From Segnochrobactrum spirostomi (GTDB lineage: Bacteria; Pseudomonadota; Alphaproteobacteria; Rhizobiales; Segnochrobactraceae), in the NCBI RefSeq assembly GCF_009600605.1, contig NZ_VWNA01000002.1, positions 186,001 through 250,000 on the forward strand: a stretch of 64,000 bases of DNA, given 5' to 3'. Made by a program: the position numbers and the translations under genes. The notes beneath the pieces were generated by a model. It worked only from the letters and a program-made list of their open reading frames with translations. It searched no databases and had not been told where the DNA came from. Positions 8,113 to 16,819 of the stretch are shown here, one piece after another. Every line of letters starts with the position of its first letter. Within the stretch, counting starts at the first letter, position 1.

Positions 8113-9255
8113 TTACGGTTCGGACGTTCGCCCCGTGACGAGGCCGCAGACGTGTGCCGCAATGGCGAGCGAGGCGGTGAGGCCCGGGGATTCGATGCCG
8201 AGGAGATGGATCAGACCGGGCACGCCGTGGTCGGTCTCGCGCTGGATCAGGAAATCCGGCGCCTCGGTGCCCGGCGGCGCGATCTTCGGGCGGATGCCGC
8301 TATAGGCTGGCTGGAGCCTGTCGGGATCGATCGCCGGCCAGTAGCGGCGGATCGAGCGGACAAACGCCTCCTTGCGGGCCGGGTTCACCCCATAATCGAT
8401 CGCCTCGATCCATTCGACATCCGGGCCGAAGCGGACGCCGCCGGCGAGGTCCAAGGTCAGATGGATGCCGAGCCCGCCCGGCTCCGGCACCGGATAGACC
8501 AGATGGCTGAACCGCGTCGCGCCGGAATAAGCAAAATAGTTGCCCCGCGCGTAGTAGGCCGTCGGCCGGCTTTCGGGCCGCGCGTCCGCGACTGCCCCCG
8601 CGATCTCCGGCGCCGCGAGCCCGGCGGCATTGATGACCCAGCGGCTGGCGATCCGCGCCATCCCGTCGGATTCGATCTCGGTGACGATCCGCCCGCCCTC
8701 CGGCGCGATGCGGAGCGCCCGGCTGTGGAGCGCCAGCGTCGCGCCGGCGGCCGTCGCATCGGCTTCGAGCGCGTCGATCAACGCCTGTGTGTCGACGATC
8801 CCGGTCGAAGGGGAGAGCAGCGCGGCGACGGCGGCGACATCGGGCTCCAGGGCCGCCGCTTCGGCGCCGGAGAGGAAGGCGAGGTCGGTGACGCCGTTCG
8901 CGACGGCGCGCCGGATGAGATGGTCGAGCGTGGCGATCTCGGCCTCGGTGGTCGCGACGATGATCTTGCCGCAGCGGCGGACGGGCACGCCTTTCGCCGC
9001 CGCATAGGCATAGAGCCGGTCGCGCCCCTCGACGCAGAGCCGCGCCTTGAGGCTGTCCTTCGGATAATAGATCCCGGAATGGACGACGCCGCTGTTGCGC
9101 GACGAGGTCGCCGTCCCGAAGCGCGCTTCCTTCTCGACGAGCAGGGTCTCGATCCCGGCAAGAGCGAGGGCCCGCGCGACGGCGAGCCCGACGACCCCGC
9201 CGCCGATCACGACGCATTCGAAATCCCCGGCCACCTCGCGGTCGTCGGCCGTCAT
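8113..9255 (-). CDS. FAD-dependent oxidoreductase, L-2-hydroxyglutarate oxidase (LhgO/L2HGDH)-like
   Basis: A 380-residue DAO-superfamily flavoprotein. It has the N-terminal dinucleotide fold GGGVVGLA (about 18-25), followed by SRNSGVVHSGIYY, which is characteristic of L-2-hydroxyglutarate dehydrogenases/oxidases. The second FAD-binding segment (GIESPGLTASLAIA) is near the C-terminus. It is predicted to oxidise a 2-hydroxy acid to the 2-oxo acid, passing electrons to quinone or O2. GAGGGA precedes the ATG. It is convergent with the GTPase gene and lies 112 bp downstream of the fusion regulator on the same strand. Confidence 0.8.
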   Translation of the reverse strand: MTADDREVAGDFECVVIGGGVVGLAVARALALAGIETLLVEKEARFGTATSSRNSGVVHSGIYYPKDSLKARLCVEGRDRLYAYAAAKGVPVRRCGKIIVATTEAEIATLDHLIRRAVANGVTDLAFLSGAEAAALEPDVAAVAALLSPSTGIVDTQALIDALEADATAAGATLALHSRALRIAPEGGRIVTEIESDGMARIASRWVINAAGLAAPEIAGAVADARPESRPTAYYARGNYFAYSGATRFSHLVYPVPEPGGLGIHLTLDLAGGVRFGPDVEWIEAIDYGVNPARKEAFVRSIRRYWPAIDPDRLQPAYSGIRPKIAPPGTEAPDFLIQRETDHGVPGLIHLLGIESPGLTASLAIAAHVCGLVTGRTSEP

Positions 9256-9367
9256 GCCGTGTCCCTCATCTCAGCCCTGCGCGACCCCTCGTACCGTCTC
9301 AGTGTGGCCTACGCGGAGCGGCCGGCCGAGCGGCAAGATGTCCGAACCGGATGCCGGCGCGCCGCCC

Positions 9368-11071
9368 TCAATAATGGCCGGCGGCGCGCATGATCGCGTC
9401 GATACGGGCCTGGGCGTTCTCCAGCGCCTGCCGGTCCGTCACCTCGCCCGAGAGGGCGCGATGGATCTCGGTCCCCAGGGCGAGCTCGATCGCGAGATAT
9501 TCCGGGACCGGCGGCCGCGGCCAGGATTTCAGCATGTTGCGCTTCGCCAGCCGGTCGACGATCGAGACGATCGGCGAGGTCGCCGCCGCCTCCGGGTCGG
9601 CGGAGACGGAGAAGCGCGGCGCGACGGGGAAACCGTTGCGCACGCCCGCCTTCATCGCCTCCGGCGAGGCCATCCAGGCGATCGCCTCGAAGGCGAGTTC
9701 GACCTGTTCCTTCGGCAGGTTGCGCGGGATGCCGAGCAGGAAGCCGCCGATCGGGTTGTTGGACGTGCCGGCAGGTCCGCGCGGCTGCTGCAGATAGGCC
9801 ACCTTGTGGCGCACGACCGAGCCGATGTCGGTCTCGAACCGCGCCGCGCGCACCGTCCAGCAATAGGCCATGGCGGTCGAGCCGTTCAGGAACGCCGTGG
9901 TGCGGCGGTCCCAATCCATGGTGAGGATGTCGGGCGGCGAATATTCGACGAGGCGATGCAGATAATCGAGCACGTTGAAGCCCGCCTCGCACAGCACGTG
10001 CGGCCGGAGCTGCTCGCCGCTCGCCTTGTCCACGGTGAAGAAGGGGCGTGACTTCGGCAGGTTGAGGATCGATTCGCCGCAGCATGCCATCAGGAACATG
10101 AAGGTCGAGGCGACCGGCATGCCCGCGCCGCCGTTCCAGGCGATGCCGTAGAGCCCCCGAGCGGGATTGTGGAAATGCCGCGCGGCCGCGACCGTCTCGT
10201 CGAAGGTGGTGGGGTAGCGGTAGCCCTCGGGCTCGAAGATGTCCTTGCGCGCGGCGAGGAGTTCGATGGTGCAATAGATCGGCACGCCATATTGCTTGCC
10301 GTTCCACGTCCCCATCGACCAGACCGAGGTGTGGAAATCGAGCGGCGAGATGGTGCTGTTGTCGATGAAGTCGTCGAGCGGCAGCAGGACGTCCTTCTTG
10401 ACCGCCTCGCCGAGCCATGGCGCGTTGATCGCGACGATGTCGTAGGCCGATTTCGGCTGCTCGCTGTTCTCGATGACGCGGGCGTGGAGGTCGGGCAGCT
10501 TGCGCAGGTCGAAATTCTTCCGCGACGAGATGTTGTTGCGGAAGTCGGCCCACATGTTCGACATCGCGTGGAAATAATTGTCGTCGTTGAGCAGGAAACG
10601 CAGCTCGCGCTTGCCCGAGAACAGGCTCTCGATGAGCCGCGGCGGCGGGATGATCTGAGCGGCGAAATAGGAGCCGCCGAAATAGAAGGCCTCGTCCTCT
10701 TCTGGGTTCGAGCGCATGCCGAAGGTCTCGGCGAGCAGGGATTTCACGCGCTTGGCGTAGGCGACGAAGGTCTCACCGAGGGCTTCGCTCGGCAGGAGAA
10801 CGAAGGTGCGGCCGCCGTCACGGGCCGGCTTCTTCACGATGTGTCCCGCCGCGATCATCTCGTGGATCCGCCGCATCGCCGTCGCGTAGGGAATCTTCGC
10901 GACCGAGGCGAGCGTCGAGATCGTCACCGGCGTGCCGAGCAGGCTCTGCTTCATCAGATAGAGGATGATGTTCCAGGAGGGATCTTCCTCGGCGATCGGG
11001 ATCATGTCCTGGAAGGGGCTGCGGACGCGCTCCAGGAACGCGATGATCCGCAAGATCTCATGCTCGGTCAT
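9368..11071 (-). CDS. Cytoplasmic fusion regulator: MarR-like winged helix plus family-1 solute-binding domain
   Basis: 567 residues from the ATG at 11071; an upstream in-frame ATG at 11197 would add 42 residues of low-complexity sequence. Residues 1-118 form a winged helix-turn-helix: VTISTLASVAKIPYATAM, then RRIHEMIAAGHIVKK and a wing, DGGRTFVLLPS. Residues of about 150-560 match ABC solute-binding proteins of family 1, with AYDIVAINAPWLGEAVK, WNGKQYGVPIY and a conserved hinge pattern. There is no signal peptide or membrane segment. It is divergent from an ABC importer gene set across 229 bp that holds an inverted repeat. I infer a one-component regulator whose ligand pocket derives from an importer-binding protein. 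Confidence 0.8.
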   Translation of the reverse strand: MTEHEILRIIAFLERVRSPFQDMIPIAEEDPSWNIILYLMKQSLLGTPVTISTLASVAKIPYATAMRRIHEMIAAGHIVKKPARDGGRTFVLLPSEALGETFVAYAKRVKSLLAETFGMRSNPEEDEAFYFGGSYFAAQIIPPPRLIESLFSGKRELRFLLNDDNYFHAMSNMWADFRNNISSRKNFDLRKLPDLHARVIENSEQPKSAYDIVAINAPWLGEAVKKDVLLPLDDFIDNSTISPLDFHTSVWSMGTWNGKQYGVPIYCTIELLAARKDIFEPEGYRYPTTFDETVAAARHFHNPARGLYGIAWNGGAGMPVASTFMFLMACCGESILNLPKSRPFFTVDKASGEQLRPHVLCEAGFNVLDYLHRLVEYSPPDILTMDWDRRTTAFLNGSTAMAYCWTVRAARFETDIGSVVRHKVAYLQQPRGPAGTSNNPIGGFLLGIPRNLPKEQVELAFEAIAWMASPEAMKAGVRNGFPVAPRFSVSADPEAAATSPIVSIVDRLAKRNMLKSWPRPPVPEYLAIELALGTEIHRALSGEVTDRQALENAQARIDAIMRAAGHY

Positions 11072-11246
11072 GATCGATTTTATTGTTCTGAGGCGGCTTG
11101 TTTCGGATGGGGCGTCTTCTCCGGGGCGCACTCTAGCGCGGTTCGCAGTGCGGCTGCCACACTTCCCATCTCGCCCAAGGTGACTGCTGCGTTTCACCCA
11201 GTGGGGCGAAAATCACCGCTTGCGGAGCGAAGCGGGACATGCAAAA

Positions 11247-11270
11247 AGAGGTACATAAGAATATACCTCT
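11247..11270. promoter_or_regulatory. Inverted-repeat operator between fusion regulator and ABC importer
   Basis: A perfect inverted repeat, AGAGGTA-N10-TACCTCT, lies in the 229-bp divergent intergenic region. It is 31 bp before the start of the binding-protein gene. This is the position expected for an operator of the divergent winged-helix/solute-binding regulator. Confidence 0.55.
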
Positions 11271-11300
11271 AGCCCTTCGCCGAACATTGGGGAATGTTTC

Positions 11301-12593
11301 ATGTCGAGATCGTTCGGGGCGCTGCTTGGGGCAGCCGCCGCCGCTTTGCTCAGTACCGCGTCCGTGCAAGCCGCGAGCCTGGTGATCTTCGGGCCGAGCA
11401 CATGGGACGCGCTCGCCCCCGGGGCTTCGGAGGAGGTCAACGCGGACGTGCTGGCGAAGCTCAAGGCCGGCTTCATCGCCCAGCATCCCGACGTGACCGA
11501 TGTCACCGTGAACTCGGGCGGCACCATCACCGACGGCCTCAGCCGCCTGCGCAACGCCGTGCTCGCCGGCGACCAGATCGACGTGATCCTCTGCGCCGCG
11601 AACCCCGTCAACACGTCCTATGCCCGGCTGAACCTCATCAGCCCCGTCGACGATCTCGTCGCCTCGCTCGGGGATCGCTTCACCGCCGGCTCGATCTCGA
11701 ACTTCACCGTCGGCGGCAAGGTGTGGGCCGTGCCGGTCTCGGCGGTCAACGTCACCACCTTCTTCTACAACAAGGACATCTTCGCCAAGGCCGGCATCAC
11801 GCCCCCGGCGACTTACGAGGAGTTCGTCGCCGACGTCCCCAAGCTGACCGCGCTCGGCGTCGTCCCGGTGGTGCATCAGGGCAAGAACGCCTGGATGTGG
11901 CCGCTCTATTATATGAGCTCGCTCGCCCAGACGACCGGCGACAAGCAGATGGATTTCGTCCTGGCGACGCTTCAGGGCAAGGCGAAGTTCACCGATCCCG
12001 AGAGCGTCGAGGCCCTCAAGCTTGCCTATGGCTGGGTGAAGGACGGGCTGCTCGATCCGCAATCGAACGAACTCGACGAAGAGGCGATGAAGTCGGTGTT
12101 CTTCTCCGGCCGCGCCGCCGCCTATTTCGGCGGGTCGTGGGACGTCCCGAGCCTGACCCAGAACGCCACCTTCCAGTGGGGCGTGTTCCCGTTCCCGAAA
12201 TATCAGAAGGAACCCGGCAAGCCGGTGGCCTTCGGCGGCGCCGAGAGCGGATTGTGCGTCTCGAGCGCCTCGAAGAATCCCGAGCTCGCCAAGGCCTTCA
12301 TCGCCTATGCGGCGCAGGATGCGCAGGCGAAGATCATGCTCGATCCGATCGCGCCGATCGCGACCTCGCTCAAGGGCGTGCCCGGCGTCGACACGCCGGT
12401 CGCCAAGGAATTGTCGACCGTGCTGCCGGCCTCGAAGTTCCTCGACTGGGTGTGGCCGCGGGAACTGACCGAGGTCATCCAGCGCGAGGTCCAGTCGATG
12501 ATGGGCGGGGCGGAGACGCCCGAGCAGGCGGCGGCGAACATGCAGGCGAAGCTCGATCAGATGGTGGCCGCAGGCTACGTCTACGGCAAGTGA
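11301..12593 (+). CDS. ABC importer periplasmic sugar-binding protein (family 1)
   Basis: A 430-residue exported binding protein. Its Sec signal peptide runs MSRSFGALLGAAAAALLS then a cleavage region at SVQA-AS. The body follows the MalE/UgpB-type family (PF01547), with GGTITDGLSRLRNAVLAGDQ and GGSWDVPSL. It delivers a carbohydrate or nucleoside-like ligand to the permeases encoded immediately downstream. GGGAAT precedes the ATG. Its expression is probably governed by the divergent fusion regulator via the 11247-11270 repeat. The ligand is unknown. Confidence 0.88.
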   Translation: MSRSFGALLGAAAAALLSTASVQAASLVIFGPSTWDALAPGASEEVNADVLAKLKAGFIAQHPDVTDVTVNSGGTITDGLSRLRNAVLAGDQIDVILCAANPVNTSYARLNLISPVDDLVASLGDRFTAGSISNFTVGGKVWAVPVSAVNVTTFFYNKDIFAKAGITPPATYEEFVADVPKLTALGVVPVVHQGKNAWMWPLYYMSSLAQTTGDKQMDFVLATLQGKAKFTDPESVEALKLAYGWVKDGLLDPQSNELDEEAMKSVFFSGRAAAYFGGSWDVPSLTQNATFQWGVFPFPKYQKEPGKPVAFGGAESGLCVSSASKNPELAKAFIAYAAQDAQAKIMLDPIAPIATSLKGVPGVDTPVAKELSTVLPASKFLDWVWPRELTEVIQREVQSMMGGAETPEQAAANMQAKLDQMVAAGYVYGK

Positions 12594-12656
12594 TCGCTTG
12601 CAAGTGATCCCTGCCAAAGTGATCCCTGGGGGGAGTGAGCAGCGCGAGTGAGGGTA

Positions 12657-13532
12657 ATGGATACCAAATATCTGGCGCCCCTCGCGCTGCTCCTTCCCGG
12701 GATGACGCTGCTCGGCGTCTTCATGCTGGTGCCGATCGCCTACGGTCTCTATCTCAGCGTCCACCAGTTCGACGGCATCAATCTCGGCGCCTTCGTCGGG
12801 CTCTCGAACTACCTCTCCGTCCTCTCCGACGCGAGCTTCCTCAGCGCCCTCGGCCACACCGCGGAATTCGCCGCGATCGTCGTGGTGGGCAAGAACGTCG
12901 TCGGCCTTGCGCTTGCGGTGCTCGTCAACATGCCGCTCAAGGGCATGCGGACGGCCCGCACGGTGCTCTTCCTTCCGGTGACGCTCAACATCATCGTCAT
13001 CGGCGCGTTCTGGCAATTCTTCCTCGCCTCGTCGCGCTTCGGCGGTCCGCTGAACCTCTTTCTCGCCTCTGTGGGGTTGGGCCACTGGCAGACGTCGTGG
13101 CTGTCGGCGCCCGGAATCGCGCTCGTCAGCGTCGCGTTCATCGAAATCTGGCGCTGGGCGGGCCTCCACATGCTGATCTTCCTCGCCGGCATGCAGGCGA
13201 TCGAGCCCTCGCTTTACGAGGCCGCGAGGCTCGAGGGGGCCAACGCCTGGCAGCGCTTCCGCGCGATCACGCTGCCGGCGCTGCGGCCGATCCTGTTCGT
13301 CTCGACGCTCCTCGCCCTCATGGGGGCGTTCGTGCGCAGCTTCGACATCGTCTGGGTGCTGACCCGCGCCGGCTTCGGCACCGACGTGGTGGTGACCCGC
13401 CTCTACAACGAGGCCTTCCAGTTCGGCCGTTTCGATCGCGCGTCCGCCATGGGCTACGTCATCTTCGTGATCATCGCGGTGATCAGCTTCATCTATGTCC
13501 GCGCGGCGAAATTCGGACGCGACGATGCCTAG
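12657..13532 (+). CDS. ABC sugar transporter permease, MalF/UgpA type
   Basis: A 291-residue inner-membrane permease with six predicted hydrophobic segments. The EAA cytoplasmic loop (EAARLEGANAWQRFRAITLP) contacts the ATPase. The ATG at 12657 follows GTGAGGG; a GTG nine bases upstream is an alternative. It overlaps the next permease gene by 8 bp. Confidence 0.88.
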   Translation: MDTKYLAPLALLLPGMTLLGVFMLVPIAYGLYLSVHQFDGINLGAFVGLSNYLSVLSDASFLSALGHTAEFAAIVVVGKNVVGLALAVLVNMPLKGMRTARTVLFLPVTLNIIVIGAFWQFFLASSRFGGPLNLFLASVGLGHWQTSWLSAPGIALVSVAFIEIWRWAGLHMLIFLAGMQAIEPSLYEAARLEGANAWQRFRAITLPALRPILFVSTLLALMGAFVRSFDIVWVLTRAGFGTDVVVTRLYNEAFQFGRFDRASAMGYVIFVIIAVISFIYVRAAKFGRDDA

Positions 13533-14370
13533 TCTGCGCCGTGCCTTTCGCCTCAATCCGGTCGGGACCTCGCTCGCCTATGTCGGCCTCGCCTTCGCCA
13601 TCGTTCAGGCGATGGGGCCGGTGGTGTGGCTCATCACCGGCTCGTTGAAATCGCGGGGCGAATTCTACGCCGACCCGTGGAGCCTGCCGAAGGCCTGGCT
13701 GTTCCGGAACTATGCCGACGCCTTCGTCACCGCCCGCGTCGGCGACTATGTGCTGAACAGCGCCATCGTCGTGGTGCTCGGTCTGGCGATCCTGCTCGTC
13801 TGCGCGGCGACCACCGCCTACGCGCTGGCGCGCTTCGCCTTTCCGGGGCGCGACGCGGTGCTGGCGGTGATCCTGATGACGATGATGGTGCCGCCGGACG
13901 TGCTCACGGTGCCGTTGTTCCTGACGCTGCGCTCGCTCGGGCTGCTCGGCACCTTTCTCGGCCTCGCCTTCATCTACGCCGTCGGCGGGTTCGGCATGTC
14001 CGTGTTCCTGCTGCGCGGCTATTTCGCCGGTGTGCCGGCCGAGCTCGAGGAAGCGGCGCGGCTCGACGGGGCAGGGGCGCTGCGCATCCTCTGGCACGTC
14101 ATCCTGCCGATGAGCCTCCCGGGCTTCCTCAGCGTGGTGATCATCCAGGCGATCTCGATGTGGAACGACCTCTACCTCGCCTTCGTCTTCATCCGCGATC
14201 CCAAGATGGCGACCGTCCCGCTCGGCCTCCTCAATTTCTTCCGGCGGGATTCCGTCAATTGGCCGCTCTTGCTTGCGGCGCTCGCGATCCTGACCGTTCC
14301 CATCCTCGTCCTCTACGCCGCCGCCCAGCGCCGCTTCATCGAGGGCTTCACCAGCGGAGCGGTGAAATGA
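13525..14370 (+). CDS. ABC sugar transporter permease, MalG/UgpE type
   Basis: A 281-residue permease with six hydrophobic segments and an EAA loop (ELEEAARLDGAGALRILWHV). The chosen ATG at 13525 overlaps the end of the first permease by 8 bp, and its stop overlaps the next start (ATGA). No ATP-binding subunit gene occurs anywhere in this operon, so the pair must use an ATPase encoded elsewhere. Confidence 0.88.
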   Translation: MPSLRRAFRLNPVGTSLAYVGLAFAIVQAMGPVVWLITGSLKSRGEFYADPWSLPKAWLFRNYADAFVTARVGDYVLNSAIVVVLGLAILLVCAATTAYALARFAFPGRDAVLAVILMTMMVPPDVLTVPLFLTLRSLGLLGTFLGLAFIYAVGGFGMSVFLLRGYFAGVPAELEEAARLDGAGALRILWHVILPMSLPGFLSVVIIQAISMWNDLYLAFVFIRDPKMATVPLGLLNFFRRDSVNWPLLLAALAILTVPILVLYAAAQRRFIEGFTSGAVK

Positions 14371-15293
14371 CGGCGCCGATCCTCGTCCTCTCCAACGTCA
14401 TCATCGACGACCTGTGGCTCGCCGACGGCACCCATCTGCCGAACACCCTCGGGGGCGCGGCGACCTATGCCGCCGCCGCGGCCCGGCTGTGGTGGGACGA
14501 GGTCGCCGTGGTCGCCGGCGTCGGGGACGATTTCGACACCGTGACGGCGGGCCGGTTCCGCACCTTCGGGCTGCGTGGCGAGGGGCACCTGCGCCGCAGC
14601 CCGCACACCATCCAATCCCGGCTCGTCTACCGGTCCGACGGCAGCCGCACCGAGGTTCCGGCCTACGGCGCAGATCACTTCGCGCGCCTCCAGATCATCC
14701 CCGATGACATCCCGGCGGCGCTGCGCCCCGCGGCCGCGTCCTACGTCTTCCGCGACCTCGACGCGGTCTTCTGGGAGAGCCTGCGGCGGGTCAGGGGCGA
14801 GCTCGGCCTCGTCCTCTGGGAGCTGCACGACGACGGCATCGCCGGCCGCTGGGCGGACGTCGCGGCTCTGATGCCGCTCGTCGATCTCTTCTCGCTCAAT
14901 CTCCAGGAGGCGCGCGCCTTGTTCGGCGACGGCTCCCCCTCTCGGGTGTGCGACGCCGTCCTCGAGGCCGGTGCCGCCGCCGTGGTGCTCAGGATGGGCG
15001 CCGACGGTGCGCTGGTGGCGACCCCGGATCGCCGGTTCCGGGTCGTCCCGCCGCCGAGCCCGGTCGTCGACGTCACCGGCGGCGGCAATGCGTTCTGCGG
15101 CGGCTTCCTGGCCGGTTGGCTGCTGCGACCGGGCGAGGCCGACTTCGCGGCGCGCTGCGCCGCGGCATCCGCCGCCCACGCCCTCGGCCAGTTCGGCCCC
15201 GCCGATCCGCTCGATCGCGAACAGGCGCGCGTCTGGGCCGAGACAACCGGCATTCTCACTTTGACCGAAGGTATCCATGAGCCAGTACGCTGA
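14367..15293 (+). CDS. PfkB-family carbohydrate kinase-like protein (catalytic Asp replaced by Asn)
   Basis: 308 residues of the ribokinase/PfkB fold. It has the N-terminal substrate loop GGAATYAAAAARLWW and the C-terminal signature DVTGGGNAFCGGF (235-247). Ribokinases have GAGD here, with the Asp as catalytic base; this protein has Asn241. A GGGN motif also occurs in the MAK32-like branch of the family, so this may be a separate lineage rather than a damaged kinase. The start overlaps the permease stop (ATGA) and the end overlaps the SIS gene by 17 bp, giving tight coupling. Predicted role: phosphorylation or binding of the imported sugar. Confidence 0.75.
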   Translation: MTAPILVLSNVIIDDLWLADGTHLPNTLGGAATYAAAAARLWWDEVAVVAGVGDDFDTVTAGRFRTFGLRGEGHLRRSPHTIQSRLVYRSDGSRTEVPAYGADHFARLQIIPDDIPAALRPAAASYVFRDLDAVFWESLRRVRGELGLVLWELHDDGIAGRWADVAALMPLVDLFSLNLQEARALFGDGSPSRVCDAVLEAGAAAVVLRMGADGALVATPDRRFRVVPPPSPVVDVTGGGNAFCGGFLAGWLLRPGEADFAARCAAASAAHALGQFGPADPLDREQARVWAETTGILTLTEGIHEPVR

Positions 15294-16404
15294 CTTCGTC
15301 GCCCAGATCGACAGCCTGCCCGAGCTCGTGCGAACCGAGGCGCGGCGGATCGACGACCGCATGCGGCTCCTGCTCAAGACGCCGGAGATCTACGGCATCC
15401 GTCAGGTCGTTCTGGTCGGCTCGGGAGATTCCTACTTTGCGGCGCAGGCCGCCGTCCCCGCGATCCGGGCGTGGACGGGCTTGCCGGTCGTCGCAATGCT
15501 GGCGATGGAGGCGGCGCGTTATGTCGATGCGGGCGTCGCTCCGCTCGGGGGGCAGACACGCGGCCTCCTCGTCGTCGCCATCTCGAACTCCGGCGAGGCG
15601 GCGCGGGTGGTGGAGGCGACGCAACGCCTGCGGGCGCTCGGCGCGCTCACCCTCGCCATCACGGCGGCGCCGGACAGCCGTCTCGGCCGCAGCGCCGAAC
15701 GGGTTCTCGACATCACCGTGCCGGGCGCGGCGCCGGCGCCGGGCACCCGCAGCTACGTCGCGTCGATGCTCGCGGCCTACTCGGTCGGGCTGCGCCTCGC
15801 CGAGGTGCGCCTCGCCGTCACCATGGACGAGGCGAATGCGCTGCGCGGCGAGATCGCCGGCTTGAGCGACGCGCTCGCCACGGCCGCGCAGGTCTCCGCC
15901 GGACCGATCCGCGACGTGGTCGATCGCTGGCACGGCTTTGCGAGCGTCGACGTGCTGGGCAGCGGCCCGGCGCTCGCGAGCGCCGGCTATACGGCCGCCA
16001 AGCTGGTCGAGGCCGCCGGCCTCCACGCGACCGCCCAGGACGCCGAGGAATTCCACCACCTCAATTATTTCGTGGCCGATCTCGACCACGTGCCGGCCGT
16101 CGCCTTCGCCGCCGGGGCCGCGCGCGCGGCGAGCCGCACGCGGGAACTCGTCGGTACGCTCGAGGGCCTCGGTCGGCCGGCCCTGATCGTCACGGATCAG
16201 GCCGAGTGGCCTCCTTACGGCGTCCAGATCCGGTTGCCCGAGGTGCGCGAGTGGTTCGCACCGCTCGTCCATGCGGTGCCGGCCGCGCACCTCGCCGCGG
16301 CTTGGGCCGAGGCGATCGGCGCGATCCATTATCGCGGCCACACCGGCCGCTGGGGCCGTTCGCAGGGGGCGAACCTCGTGCGCAACAGCGCCCTCGAAGT
16401 CTGA
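15277..16404 (+). CDS. SIS-domain sugar-phosphate isomerase/deaminase (GlmS/AgaS/FrlB-like)
   Basis: A 375-residue cytoplasmic protein with two SIS (sugar isomerase) folds. The first has VLVGSGDSYFAAQA and ISNSGEAARVVEA, typical phosphosugar-binding loops. The second (about residues 215-330) has SGPALASAGYTAAKLVEAAG and a DAEEFHHLNYF segment as in GlmS-type active sites. It lacks the glutaminase domain of GlmS. In context it would isomerise or deaminate the product of the PfkB-like kinase. Confidence 0.8.
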   Translation: MSQYADFVAQIDSLPELVRTEARRIDDRMRLLLKTPEIYGIRQVVLVGSGDSYFAAQAAVPAIRAWTGLPVVAMLAMEAARYVDAGVAPLGGQTRGLLVVAISNSGEAARVVEATQRLRALGALTLAITAAPDSRLGRSAERVLDITVPGAAPAPGTRSYVASMLAAYSVGLRLAEVRLAVTMDEANALRGEIAGLSDALATAAQVSAGPIRDVVDRWHGFASVDVLGSGPALASAGYTAAKLVEAAGLHATAQDAEEFHHLNYFVADLDHVPAVAFAAGAARAASRTRELVGTLEGLGRPALIVTDQAEWPPYGVQIRLPEVREWFAPLVHAVPAAHLAAAWAEAIGAIHYRGHTGRWGRSQGANLVRNSALEV

Positions 16405-16414
16405 GGAGACGGTC

Positions 16415-16819
16415 TTGCTGCAATCTTTCCCGCTCGCCACCGATCGCAACGGGTTGTTCGACGTCACGGAGGCCGTCGCCGAGGCGGTCGGCCGGACGGG
16501 GGTCACCGACGGTCTGGTCCTCGTTTCGGTGCCCCATTCGACGGCGAGCGTCACCGTCGTCTCGCCCTGGGACGTGCTCGGCCTCGAGGATGTCCACGAC
16601 GAGATCGAGCGCCTCGTGCCGACGCGCATCAACTTCAAGCACCAATACGATACGCCGCAGGACGCCGCCGGCCACGTCAAGGCGGCGATCGTCGGCCACT
16701 CGCGCACCTTCTTCATCGAGGGCGGCAAGATCGGCCTCGGGCATTCGCAGAAGATCTATTTCTGGGAGTTCGACGGCCCGCGCAACCGCACCGTCGAGGT
16801 CAAGGTGATCGGCCGATGA
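16415..16819 (+). CDS. YjbQ/UPF0047 family protein
   Basis: 134 residues, the normal size for this family. It has the conserved PHSTASVTV and GHSRTFFIEG histidine segments and a C-terminal SQKIYFWEFDGPRNR strand. Some members show thiamine-phosphate-synthase-like activity in vivo, but the true role is unsettled. The TTG start at 16415 is chosen because GAGGAG lies just upstream and no ATG or GTG fits the family N-terminus. Its stop overlaps the start of the phosphorylase gene. Confidence 0.75.
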   Translation: MLQSFPLATDRNGLFDVTEAVAEAVGRTGVTDGLVLVSVPHSTASVTVVSPWDVLGLEDVHDEIERLVPTRINFKHQYDTPQDAAGHVKAAIVGHSRTFFIEGGKIGLGHSQKIYFWEFDGPRNRTVEVKVIGR

